Part shown: positions 1 through 11,332 of the stretch, piece by piece
Position numbering within the stretch: the first letter of the stretch is position 1
Layout of the letters: the number at the start of each line of letters is the position of its first letter
NCBI GenBank assembly: GCA_947179155.2
Contig: OX359264.1
Coordinates: forward strand, 52,879,702-52,943,701
DNA from: Hedera helix
Lineage: Eukaryota > Streptophyta > Magnoliopsida > Apiales > Araliaceae
Length of the DNA stretch: 64,000 nt
Direction of reading: 5' to 3'
Program-made: the position numbers and the translations under genes
Notes under the pieces: model-generated
Told to the model about the DNA's origin: nothing
What the model saw: only the letters and a program-made list of their open reading frames with translations
Databases searched by the model: none

Positions 1-214
1 CTTATATTATACTACTATTATATTTCTACCATTTATTGAATATATATGTTTGAAAAAAATTATAAAGAAAATTCCTTAAACATCAAATTTAAAAAAATGT
101 CCTTAATTTAAAAATGGAGTACATATGGTATACCATAGAGGATTACTCATTCCATCTAACTAGGGAAACCCACTATGGCCACTACATATATGTCTGCATA
201 AACAACGAGATAGA

Positions 215-245
<31 letters not shown>

Positions 246-1297
246 TCATGATTTACTTAAATATCAATTATTTTTATGTCTTCATTCATTCGACTTATAT
301 GAATCCACATAATTTATTGGACCCCATATTTTAATATGGGTCAAGAATTATTTTATTTTGGAGTTGGGTTGAGTTAATTTACCTACTAGGGCTCCTAACG
401 GTGCATGGATGAATATATACACAAAACCTCATAAATAAATCGGGCAATGCTTCTACATACGACACATGAGCTATCAAATATCTTACAGTTATTCCAGCAT
501 ATATTTGGGTTCTTCATTGTGACGTTTAATCGTTTGTACTTACTCATACACCGGAGCATCCCCGGGCTGTCTAAGCCGTGACTTGATCTGCGAGGTGTTT
601 AATGACCTGTTAAGTGTGCAAGTATCTCGCTGATTGGTGATTTCGGTGGAAGAAAGATTTGCACGTAAACACATCATTTTAAGTAAAGTAAATAGTCTAA
701 AGCAAATCTCAAAACTTTTATGGGGATTAAAATTGACACTGACGGACATTAACTATATAATTAAAAATACGAACTTAAAGTTTCATTACTTTTTAATTTC
801 ATAACTTTTTAGTTCAATTTATTGTTTTCTTATCTAAATTAGTACAAATACTATCCAAATATATAACAATTAAATATTATCCAAATTTGTAAAGTATTCA
901 AAAAGATTCTCAACCTGTTAAAAAAAATGAAGATTTTTTTTTATTTGTTTTTATTTCTCTAATAGGAAAATGAACTTCTAAAAGAATTTTTGTTTATGGT
1001 TTTAACAATTTTATTACAAGTTTTTTTTATCGCAATTTTATGTAAGATAATATAACTTAACAAATTTTATGTAGCGTAATTCTATTATTACAATTTTATT
1101 GAGATATTATTATATCGAAAAAACATATCTCTTAATATATCATGCATGTGATTTATTATATTAATATCAATCGTAATTTCATTATTAAATTAGTGTTCAA
1201 ATTAAATTAAATTCATTAAAACTTGAAACTTTACCAAATCATACGACTAATTGTATTATTAATATATATTATTTTTTTTTAAAACATAATAACTGTA
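1..1297. other. AT-rich non-coding DNA left of the nest
   Basis: No convincing gene. It is AT-rich with many homopolymer runs. A compound microsatellite of TG then TA repeats lies at about 215-245. The stretch ends at the AAATT target site (1298-1302) of the outermost solo LTR. Confidence 0.6.
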
Positions 1298-2418
1298 AAA
1301 TTTGTAATATCCCAGATATTTTCAAGATTTTAGATAATATCTTAATTGATTTAATTAAAGGTTAAGGTTTAAAACCAAGAATTGGAGACGTAAAATGTGT
1401 AGAAAATGGGTAAACATTTTTTTTAACATAATTTATTTGTTAGAAATTAAATGTGAAAATATTTTAATCATGCATGTAGAGAATTTATTAAGAAAATAAA
1501 TTCAATTGAGAAGTGAAGGTGATTATATGAATACATATATATATACCTAAAGTGTGCTTGTTAGCCAAATAAAAAGATGAGTAATTAATCCTCAACAAAA
1601 CTAATAAAGTAATTAGTTTTAATATAAAGTGTTAGTTCCCGTGGACACAATGGAGATCTAGAAGGGGGGGAGGGGGTTGAATAGATCTCTTAAAAACTTT
1701 TTTTTTTTGTAACGAAAGCATATTAGTTTTTAATGATAGAATCAATTCAAGCACAGCGGATTTTACTTTTAATAAACCCCTTAAAGAAATATGAGCCATT
1801 TCATTTTAGTGTGTTAATCTAGTATGGGTGAAAGCAGATGTTGTGCAGAATATAAAAGACATAAATTAAATGACACAAGAGATTTATAGTGGTTCGGAGA
1901 CTTAATAACTCCTACTCCACTCTTCTACTTGACAGTAGGAAATCCACTAAGATTTAGTCCTCTGGACTAGGACACTCTCGCCCTCATCAAAGCTAGCAGC
2001 TTTGGTTCCTTTAGTCACATTAAGACTAGGACACTCTTGCCCTCATCAAAGCTAGCAGCTTTGGATTGTAGACTAAGTCCAGCAGACTTAGAATCTCTTG
2101 TACCCTTCGGTACTCAACAAGTCCAGCAGACTTGATTTCTTTTTAGCCATTTGGGCAAGGATCCTTTGACCCTCTTTTGTGTGTTGGATGTTCGTTGGGT
2201 TGTGCTGCTAAGATGAACTTTGATCTTCTTTATCTTCTGGTACTTAGCAGCTGCTTATGATCCATCATTGAATGCTGCTGATGTTGGTCGTTGATATTCT
2301 CCTTCTTTCTGATATTCAGCAACTACTCAAGATCACCAAATGTGTTGCTAGGCTTTTGTATTTCAGCTCCTTTGGTACTTGATAGCTCCTCGAGATGAAC
2401 TCCTGAGATGACTGTGAT

Positions 2419-5362
2419 TGTGACGCTCCCAAATCTGGGTCCACACAGCCCATACTTGAGTCGTCAAAAGACTACAACAAAATTATTACAACAAAGCACA
2501 ACGTACAACAATACAGTGTATAATAATACACAACTAAGTCTTCACTATTATTGCCACACTATTTTACAAAACGTGAAAACTATGATAACTATTCCTCGGA
2601 CCCTCACTCAATTCCCCGGCTAGACCCTGTTATGTTTTCATCTCCTGTTGAAAAACAATGGAACAAAAGAAAGGGTGAGCTCAAATAGCCCAGTAAAGAA
2701 TATCATGACTAAGATAATGACGAATAAATTATCATTAGTCTTCAACAGTTGAGTTCTTGATAGAATACAATAGACTACAAGGTTTATATCAAAAACTGCA
2801 GTTAAATTCTTAAACAACGTTCAGATCAATAATAGCAGCGGAATGAGTAATCTATTAGAAGAATAATGCAGACTATAATGTCCACTCGGTTCTCTTTTTA
2901 GGAAAAACATCATCAACTTTTATCATCTGAAATATCATTAGTCAAGATAATACAAATTCACAGTTCCTGATCATAATCATGCACATCAACAGTTCATCTT
3001 TGTACTACGGGCCAAAGATATTCAATATAGCACCAACGGTCATGATTATACCAGATTCAGCCTTTGGTCATAATCATACCAAACAACAGTTCATCTTTGC
3101 ACTACGGGCCAAAGAGAACATTCACCACGTGCCATAAAAGACACCGAACAGATGTATCGCCTTTAACCTATTATATCGCCTTTAACCTATCATCTGTTCA
3201 ACAAATATATCACATCTGTGCCCCCGGCCACAGATATTCACAACAGCTTGATTTTTAGATGATTAGAATGATATAAATGATGAACAGAAGAAATAGGATA
3301 ACAATAAGTATCGGAAGTTTACTTTGTACAGATTCAAATAATGTCTAAATTGTCAACATGATGTGGAGTGAAATTCAAGATCCACAGTTCAGAATAACGG
3401 TTACAATTCAATAGAAAGGTTCACGTAAATAGGAAGGTTCAGTTGAAATAATGAAGTTCAACTATTATGGAACATATAATATTTTCAGGAATTATAGAAG
3501 CAATAGTTCCATAATAAATTTCGATTTAGGAGTATGAAAGAAAATAATATCCCTTACCGTAGCAGGTTTGATTAACAAAAGGTGAAGGAAATTAATACAA
3601 AGGGTTATTCACCAACAGGCGGCAATCCGCTCCGTAAGGTTATTCCCACAATTTAATAGAATTTGAGTACAAAGAGTTATTCACCAAACAGGCGGCAATC
3701 CGCTCCGTAAGGTTATTCTCAGAGATTAATAATGAATGAATACGAAAGGTTATTCACCAACAGGCGGCAATCCGCTCCGTAAGGTTATTCCCACAATTTA
3801 ATACATGGAAATAAAAGGCACGTCTTATGAGTAAGGAAGAAACAATATTATTATCGAGAATCAAATAATGATAATCCCTTACCATAGTATGTTTGAATAA
3901 TGGAAGATGAAAAAGATGGTATCCCTTACCTCAACACGTGACTGGATATTGATTTAAATGAGGTTGATTAACTTGAACAGTACACGTATACTTATAGATC
4001 TTCACAAATACTCAAGATGACTTAAGCACACTTAGAGAGAACTTTCACAAGAAGTATTTAGAGAGAGAAAGAAAGAACAAGTAAGGAAGTTTATGAAAAA
4101 TCCTTAAGTTAAGGCTTCTATTTATAGCCAAAAATCTTATCATTCATTTAATCTAAACCATTCATTTAAAGATCATCTTTTAATCTACACCATCCATTTC
4201 AAATATTATATTATCTTTAATCTACACCATTCATTTCATATCACCTAATAATCACCTAACTTTATATTATAAACAAATCAATTTAATTATTCAACAATAA
4301 TTCACACTTTAATCTACACCATTCATTTCATATCACCTAATAATCACCTAACTTTATATTATAAACAAATCAATTCAATTATTCAACAATAATTCACACT
4401 TTAATCTACACCATTCATTTCATATCACCTAATAATCACCTAACTTTATATTATAAACAAATCAATTCAATTATTCAACAATAATTCACACTTTAATCTA
4501 CACCATTCATTTCATATCACCTAATAATCACCTAACTTTATATTAAAAACAAATAACTTTATCAATTCAATTATTATGACTAATTGTTATAAATACAGTA
4601 TAGTTAGCTTTTAGATATCAAGTCAATAAATTAATGAAATACAACTGTTTAAATAACATCATAATAGAGATAACAATAATGTAAAATAAAGCATACGTTA
4701 CTGTGTAATGACAATTATTGATTCAATAATGTGAATTACTGTGCATATGTTACTGTGACAATTATTAGGTTCAATAATTTTAAAAACAGTGCAACAACAA
4801 TTATTGACTCAATGATATAAAATACAGTGTAATGACAATTATTAAATCAATAATGCAAAATACTGTGTAACAACAATTATTGAATTGATAATATAAAATA
4901 TTATGCAGTGACAATTATCGATGAAATGATGCGTAACAGTTACGGTGTCAATTATCAGACCAATAATATGAGACACTATGCAATACCGTGTGTTACTGTA
5001 GAGTACCGTGTGCTACAGAAAATACCATAAACTACCGTATGCTACTATTCTTTTATCACCGGTATTTTAACAGTTCCGTTGACTATTTTTATTTAAAAAG
5101 GTTACTTCTGTCGTTTTCTATATCCGACAAATATTCCGTTGTGGGGTCCACCAATAATTTATTATTTCGGCGCCGTCGTACGACACGAATATTCCCCGAC
5201 CAAACGAATATTCCCCGACAAAGCGAATATTGTCCGACAAAATAAAATTTGCACATAACATCCTTAACTTTCAATTTTGTTAATTTAACCACTTACTGTT
5301 TCAAAAAAAATATATATGAAGAAAAATTAAATTTTGTATTTCATAAAATTCGGGGTCTTACA
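2419..5362 (-). repeat. 3' LTR of the Tekay-type element (2,944 bp)
   Basis: It ends at 5362 against the PPT. Internal structure from left to right: three GGCGGCAATCCGC-type units (3600-3790), a TATA box on the minus strand (4118-4129), four ~92-bp U3 repeats (4213-4560), an array of diverged hairpin units (about 4660-5040), and three CGAATATT units (5190-5240). Confidence 0.95.
4213..4560. repeat. ~92-bp tandem repeats upstream of the LTR TATA box
   Basis: Four near-identical units, each containing CACCATTCATTTCATATCAC. The 5' LTR has three (about 12370-12620) and the plus-strand LTR at 57811 has three (about 58620-58870). In the element's orientation they lie just upstream of the TATA box, so they could act as promoter repeats. 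Confidence 0.85.
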
Positions 5363-8300
5363 ACCTCCCCTCCTTATGAAATTTCGTCCCCGAAATTGAC
5401 GTACCTGACATATCGAAGAGGTAAGGATACTTAGATTTCATCTCAGATTCTAGCTCCCAGGTCATTTCCTCAGTATCTTGGTTCCTCCATAAAACCTTAA
5501 CTTGAGGTATAACCTTTGAGCGTAGGATCTGCTCCTTCTTATCCAGGATCTTAACAGGTATCTCCTCGTATGTTAAATCCTCTGCTATAACGTCTGGTTC
5601 TAACTCAATGACGTGGTTTGGGTCCTTCACATATTTACGTAACATAGATATGTGAAAAACGTTATGGATGCGAGACATACTTGGTGGTAGGGCTAGTCTG
5701 TAGGCTACGGTTCCTATTCGATCGAGGATTTCAAATTGGCCAATAAATCGAGGGTTGAGCTTTCCTCTCTTTCCGAATCTCGTAACCCCTTTCCATGGAG
5801 AAACACGTAAGAATACATGATCTCCGACGTTGAAACTTTCGTCTCTCCGATGAAGATCAGCATAACTCTTTTGTCGTTCTTGTGCGGTCTGTATTCGTTG
5901 TCGGATCATTTGGATCTTTTCGGTCGTCAAGCGTACCAACTCGGGTCCCAACAATTTTGCTTCTCCTACCTCATTCCAACATATTGGAGAGCGACACTTC
6001 CTTCCATACAAAGCCTCGAATGGAGCCATGCCTATGCTTGCTTGGTAACTGTTGTTGTAAGAAAATTCCACCAATGGAAAGTACTTATCCCAACTTCCTT
6101 TGAAGTCTAATACACAAAGTCTCAAAAGATCTTCGAGGGTCTGGATCGTCCTTTCCGATTGTCCGTCCGTTTGAGGATGGTATGCAGAACTAAAACGTAG
6201 TTCAGTGCCCATAGCTTTTTGTAGACTGATCCAAAAGCGTGAAGTGAATCTAGGATCTCGATCAGAAACTATGGAAACTGGCATGCCATGCAATCTCACG
6301 ATCTCATTTATGTACATACCGGCAAGACGTTCAAGTGAAAAGTTTTCTCGTATAGGCAAGAAATGAGCAGATTTGGTCAATCTATCTACGATCACCCAAA
6401 TTGCATCTAAGCCTTGAGAAACTTTTGGAAGACCCGTCACGAAGTCCATATTGATGTGTTCCCACTTCCATTCGGGAACTTCAAGTGATTGTAATGGACC
6501 TTTAGGAACTTGATGCTCTGCCTTGACACGTTGACAAGTTAGGCACCTTGAGATAAACTCCGCAATCTCTCTTTTCATATTGTTCCACCAAAATGTATGT
6601 CGAAGATCTCGATACATCTTGGTACCTCCTGGGTGGATTGCAAACGGCGTGTTGTGTGCCTCCATCATGATTTTATGCTTTAATTCAGGATCGTTAGGAA
6701 CACAGAGTCGAGAGTTGACTCGAAGTATTCCTTTCTCGTCGATTCTTGCTTCGGGAATGGCACCTTCTTGTACTTTCTTTATCATGTTTATCAGTTCCGG
6801 ATCGGTAGCTTGAGCAGCTTTAATTTTATCGATTAGAGTTGGTTCTACTCGCACGTGAGCAATCTTCGAGTGGGTCCCTGGTGTCTTTAGCTCTATCTCC
6901 ATCTTTTGCAAGTCGTACAAAATACACTTTTGTGTTGTCAGCAGTGCACTTGTACTTGCATAAGATTTTCTGCTCAAAGCGTCAGCTACAACGTTCGCCT
7001 TTCCCGGGTGATACTGGATTGTGTGGTCATAATCCTTTAACAGCTCAAGCCAACGTCGTTGTCGCATGTTGAGTTCCTTCTGGGTGAAGAAATACTTGAG
7101 ACTTTTATGATCCGTATAGATATCCACTTTTTCTCCGTACAAGTAGTGTCTCCAGATCTTCAACGCGAAAACGACTGCTGCCAACTCTAGATCATGAGTA
7201 GGATAATTTTTCTCATAATCTTTGAGTTGTCGAGAGGCGTAGGCTATAACCTTTCCATGTTGCATAAGGACACAGCCTAGACCTTTGCCAGAAGCATCGC
7301 TGTAGATAACAAATTCTCCTGATCCTGATGGTATGGTCAGAACAGGAGCTGAAACCAGTCTCTTCTTGAGTTCTTGGAAACTTTTCTCGCATTCCTCGTT
7401 CCATATGAATTTTGTGCTTTTCCGAGTAAGCTGCGTTAATGGAGTGGCGATTCGAGAAAATCCTTCTACGAATCTCCGATAATAACCAGCTAGACCCAGA
7501 AAACTTCGGACTTCGGTTACTGTTTTGGGTTGTTCCCAATTTAGTACCGTTTCAATCTTCGCAGGATCGACTGATATTCCTTGACTAGAAATCACATGCC
7601 CAAGAAACGCGACCTCCTCAAGCCAGAACTCACATTTCTTCAACTTGGCATATAATTTGTTTTCACGGAGCTTTTGTAGTATCAATCTCAGGTGTTGTTC
7701 ATGATCCTCGCGACTCTTGGAGTATATGAGGATGTCATCAATAAAGACAACCACAAAATGATCCAAATGTTCCTTGAATATCCGGTTCATCATGTCCATG
7801 AAAGCTGCAGGAGCATTAGTTAGTCCAAAAGGCATGACTAAGAACTCATAATGCCCATAACGAGTTCTGAAAGCAGTCTTTGGAATGTCCTCAGCTTTAA
7901 CCTTTAACTGATGATATCCAGAACGGAGATCAATCTTTGAGAAATGTTGAGCGCCTTGCAATTGATCAAACATGTCATCAATCCGAGGTAACGGGTACCT
8001 GTTCTTGATGGTGACATGGTTCAATTCTCGGTAGTCAATGCACAATCTCATACTCCCGTCTTTCTTCTTCACAAATAGAACAGGAGCACCCCAAGGTGAT
8101 GCACTCGGACGAATGAAACCGGTATCCAACAATTCCTGTAGTTGGACTTTTAACTCTTGAAGTTCAATGGGAGCCATTCGGTAGGGAGCTTTGGAAATGG
8201 GCTTGGTACCGGGTTCAAGATCAATATAAAAATCAATTTCACGGTTTGGGGGTAAGCCAGGAAGTTCTTCAGGAAAAACGTCAGGAAACTCATTAACAAT

Positions 8301-8819
8301 GGGAATATCATTTAAGTTTGACGTATTTTTGTTCAAATCAGTGACATGAGCTAAAAAGGCTTGACATCCGTTTTTCAATAAACGAATGGCTTTATGGCTA
8401 GAAATAACAGTTATAGATTTCAATGGTTTAGTTGCTTGAATTTGCATGACAGGTTGATTAGGAATATGAAAACTAATAATCTTATGAAAACAATCAATTT
8501 TAGCATGATGGGTAGTCAACCAATCAATTCCTAAAATCACATCAAATTCATGCATCTCCAAAGAAATAAGGTCAACAGGTAATGTGAGGTTGTTGATTTG
8601 AACTAGGCAAGATTTATAGACAGTAGATGTAATGGTCATTTCTCCTAATGGGGTTTCAACGGATAAGTCAAAGTCCAAATTTTCAGGAGTTAAGTTTAAA
8701 CGCTGAGCACATGCAGGTGAGATAAAAGAATGGGTAGAGCCAGTATCTAACAAAGCGTAGACTTCACGAGAATTTATGAATAGCTTACCGGTTATCACCT
8801 CGTTCGAGTTTCGCGCCAT
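5358..8819 (-). CDS. pol: Pol polyprotein of the Tekay-type Ty3 element (PR-RT-RH-INT-chromodomain)
   Basis: 1,153 residues with all enzymes present. Aspartic protease: DTGS at 25-28. Reverse transcriptase: ~205-400, catalytic FIDD at 359-362. RNase H: D508, E545, D570 and D613 in order. Integrase zinc site: H722, H729, C759, C762; catalytic D792, D853, E889 with the usual 35-residue D-E spacing. The C-terminal region 1000-1060 (GDHVFLRVSPWKG, RIHNVFHISMLRKY) is followed by a chromodomain-like tail (1086-1135, VLWRNQDTEEMTWE) that may direct integration to heterochromatin. No frameshift or internal stop was seen. The frame matches gag and is separated from it only by TAA. The last codons run through the PPT and the stop lies 3 nt into the 3' LTR. 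Confidence 0.96.
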   Translation of the reverse strand: MARNSNEVITGKLFINSREVYALLDTGSTHSFISPACAQRLNLTPENLDFDLSVETPLGEMTITSTVYKSCLVQINNLTLPVDLISLEMHEFDVILGIDWLTTHHAKIDCFHKIISFHIPNQPVMQIQATKPLKSITVISSHKAIRLLKNGCQAFLAHVTDLNKNTSNLNDIPIVNEFPDVFPEELPGLPPNREIDFYIDLEPGTKPISKAPYRMAPIELQELKVQLQELLDTGFIRPSASPWGAPVLFVKKKDGSMRLCIDYRELNHVTIKNRYPLPRIDDMFDQLQGAQHFSKIDLRSGYHQLKVKAEDIPKTAFRTRYGHYEFLVMPFGLTNAPAAFMDMMNRIFKEHLDHFVVVFIDDILIYSKSREDHEQHLRLILQKLRENKLYAKLKKCEFWLEEVAFLGHVISSQGISVDPAKIETVLNWEQPKTVTEVRSFLGLAGYYRRFVEGFSRIATPLTQLTRKSTKFIWNEECEKSFQELKKRLVSAPVLTIPSGSGEFVIYSDASGKGLGCVLMQHGKVIAYASRQLKDYEKNYPTHDLELAAVVFALKIWRHYLYGEKVDIYTDHKSLKYFFTQKELNMRQRRWLELLKDYDHTIQYHPGKANVVADALSRKSYASTSALLTTQKCILYDLQKMEIELKTPGTHSKIAHVRVEPTLIDKIKAAQATDPELINMIKKVQEGAIPEARIDEKGILRVNSRLCVPNDPELKHKIMMEAHNTPFAIHPGGTKMYRDLRHTFWWNNMKREIAEFISRCLTCQRVKAEHQVPKGPLQSLEVPEWKWEHINMDFVTGLPKVSQGLDAIWVIVDRLTKSAHFLPIRENFSLERLAGMYINEIVRLHGMPVSIVSDRDPRFTSRFWISLQKAMGTELRFSSAYHPQTDGQSERTIQTLEDLLRLCVLDFKGSWDKYFPLVEFSYNNSYQASIGMAPFEALYGRKCRSPICWNEVGEAKLLGPELVRLTTEKIQMIRQRIQTAQERQKSYADLHRRDESFNVGDHVFLRVSPWKGVTRFGKRGKLNPRFIGQFEILDRIGTVAYRLALPPSMSRIHNVFHISMLRKYVKDPNHVIELEPDVIAEDLTYEEIPVKILDKKEQILRSKVIPQVKVLWRNQDTEEMTWELESEMKSKYPYLFDMSGTSISGTKFHKEGRL
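5363..5375 (-). other. Polypurine tract of the Tekay element
   Basis: The minus strand reads AAGGAGGGGAGGT, directly before the 3' LTR start TGTAAG. It is also translated: it encodes the last residues of the pol ORF. Confidence 0.9.
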
Positions 8820-10004
8820 TTAGGATGTCACAACAAAAGCTCTCCCTTGAACTACAGATTTTCCCTTATCCGCGCTAGCTTTTGGTATCATCATTGCAGC
8901 TGGACTTGATTTTGTGGCAGGACAAAACCGCGCAAAATGACCCTCTTTCCCACAACTGTAGCACTTTTTGGACTGCAGTGTACAGTTTGGGCTGATGTGA
9001 CCTTCCTGACCACACCTATAGTATCTCACTGGTGGTCGATCTTCTCCCCTTGAAACTGGGGTCGGTGCTGGTGTTGGTACTGGTGCTGGTGCCCTTCCAT
9101 AATTATTATGGAATCTCTTTCTTTTGAAATTGTTCCCACTAGATTCTCCTCTTCTATTATTTGGTATGGAATTACCACCGAAGTGTTGGTTACCTCCTCG
9201 ATGGTTCTCGTTCCTGTGGTTGTTGTCACTCCTTTCTCTATGCTGATCATTAACTCTTGGCTGCAATGTTTCATCTGTTTGCTCCACCCTTTGAGCCCTA
9301 TCTACAACATCTGAATATAAACTAAATTTATGAGAGCTAAGTTGTTGACGAATTTTGAATCTCAAACCTCTTAGGAACATCCGACTCATTCGTGCTTCGT
9401 CATCCACAAGATGGGTGGCAAAGCGAGATAACTCGGCAAACTTGGCTTCATATTGGGAGACTGTCATGTTTCCCTGCTCCAGCTTAATGAATTCCACCTC
9501 TTTCATATGGCGGATGCTTTCTGGGAAATACTTCTCGTTAAACAGTTCTTCGAATTCTGTCCAAGACATTTCGAGTGCTGAAGGTTGGATACGTTTTACC
9601 GCTTCCCACCAATGGTCCGCCTCACCTCGTAACATAAAAGTGGCAAATGGCACCTTCTGATCATCAGCGCATTGTAAGACATCAAGTATTTTTGTCGTCT
9701 GCTTTAGCCATGCCTCCGCTTTGAGTGGGTCAGGCTTCCCGTGGAATTCAGGTGGTCCTAATTCTTTAAATTGCTTAACAGTGACCATCCTCAAATTGCC
9801 AGCGTTTCTTCCGTTATTATTGACTGGATTTCCTCTTCCTTGATTCTGTATGAACTGCATGAAATTCCTAAAGAATCCATCGTTCATCATGTTATCAGGA
9901 ACATTATTTCCTGAGTTGGCAGGAGGATTGTTTGGGGCCTCTTGATTCTCGGCTACATTTGCTTCAGGCATTCCATAGTTAACCTCTTGATTTCCAGATG
10001 CCAT
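8820..10004 (-). CDS. gag: Gag of the Tekay-type Ty3 element
   Basis: 394-residue capsid/nucleocapsid protein that would package the element's RNA into cytoplasmic particles. An Asn-rich N-terminus (1-70) is followed by the retrotransposon gag region (~80-240, with FHGKPDPLKAEAWL and GEADHWWEAV) and a basic, Asn/Arg/Pro-rich linker. Two CCHC zinc knuckles follow. The second is intact (C348, C351, H356, C361). In the first the leading Cys is Tyr328 (then C331, H336, C341), so it is probably weakened. The ORF ends in TAA and pol begins with ATG in the same frame directly afterwards. The start chosen is the first ATG, about 185 nt downstream of the PBS. In most plant chromoviruses gag and pol form one ORF. 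Confidence 0.93.
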   Translation of the reverse strand: MASGNQEVNYGMPEANVAENQEAPNNPPANSGNNVPDNMMNDGFFRNFMQFIQNQGRGNPVNNNGRNAGNLRMVTVKQFKELGPPEFHGKPDPLKAEAWLKQTTKILDVLQCADDQKVPFATFMLRGEADHWWEAVKRIQPSALEMSWTEFEELFNEKYFPESIRHMKEVEFIKLEQGNMTVSQYEAKFAELSRFATHLVDDEARMSRMFLRGLRFKIRQQLSSHKFSLYSDVVDRAQRVEQTDETLQPRVNDQHRERSDNNHRNENHRGGNQHFGGNSIPNNRRGESSGNNFKRKRFHNNYGRAPAPVPTPAPTPVSRGEDRPPVRYYRCGQEGHISPNCTLQSKKCYSCGKEGHFARFCPATKSSPAAMMIPKASADKGKSVVQGRAFVVTS

Positions 10005-10188
10005 ACTAAACTGTGGTCACAAAATAAATGTTAGTTCAAATAAACTGACTCATCACTTCATGTTCCTACATTCAAATCGACTCATTAGATAATAAAATCT
10101 ATTTTAGGTAGGACACACTAGTGACTGATTCTATTCGTCTCTCCCCTCCTAGTTCTACCCTAGATCTCCATTAAAGACCATATCCCTA

Positions 10189-10201
10189 AGCTCTGATGCC
10201 A
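10189..10201 (-). other. Primer binding site of the Tekay element (Met tRNA-like)
   Basis: The minus strand reads TGGCATCAGAGCT, 2 nt from the 5' LTR. It differs from the usual TGGTATCAGAGC by one base (C for T). Confidence 0.8.
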
Positions 10202-11332
10202 ACTGTGACGCCCCCAAATCTGGGTCCACACAGCCCATACTTGAGTCGTCAAAAGACTACAACAAAATTATTACAACAAAGCACAACGTACAACAATACA
10301 GTGTATAATAATACACAACTAAGTCTTCACTATTATTGCCACACTATTTTACAAAACGTGAAAACTATGATAACTATTCCTCGGACCCTCACTCAATTTC
10401 CCGGCTAGACCCTGTTATGTTTTCATCTCCTGTTGAAAAACAATGGAACAAAAGAAAGGGTGAGCTCAAATAGCCCAGTAAAGAATATCATGACTAAGAT
10501 AATGACGAATAAATTATCATTAGTCTTCAACAGTTGAGTTCTTGATAGAATACAATAGACTACAAGGTTTATATCAAAAACTGCAGTTAAATTCTTAAAC
10601 AACGTTCAGATCAATAATAGCAGCGGAATGAGTAATCTATTAGAAGAATAATGCAGACTATAATGTCCACTCGGTTCTCTTTTTAGGAAAAACATCATCA
10701 ACTTTTATCATCTGAAATATCATTAGTCAAGATAATACAAATTCACAGTTCCTGATCATAATCATGCACATCAACAGTTCATCTTTGTACTACGGGCCAA
10801 AGATATTCAATATAGCACCAACGGTCATGATTATACCAGATTCAGCCTTTGGTCATAATCATACCAAACAACAGTTCATCTTTGCACTACGGGCCAAAGA
10901 GAACATTCACCACGTGCCATAAAAGACACCGAACAGATGTATCGCCTTTAACCTATTATATCGCCTTTAACCTATCATCTGTTCAACAAATATATCACAT
11001 CTGTGCCCCCGGCCACAGATATTCACAACAGCTTGATTTTTAGATGATTAGAATGATATAAATGATGAACAGAAGAAATAGGATAACAATAAGTATCGGA
11101 AGTTTACTTTGTACAGATTCAAATAATGTCTAAATTGTCAACATGATGTGGAGTGAAATTCAAGATCCACAGTTCAGAATAACGGTTACAATTCAATAGA
11201 AAGGTTCACGTAAATAGGAAGGTTCAGTTGAAATAATGAAGTTCAACTATTATGGAACATATAATATTTTCAGGAATTATAGAAGCAATAGTTCCATAAT
11301 AAATTTCGATTTAGGAGTATGAAAGAAAATAA

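Noticed and set aside
2408..3258. Short ORFs repeated at 10196-11043
   Set aside because: They lie in the Tekay LTR; duplication is by the LTR pair, and they overlap non-coding repeats.
5817..7072. Plus-strand ORFs of 70-100 codons opposite pol
   Set aside because: Antisense shadows of the intact pol ORF.
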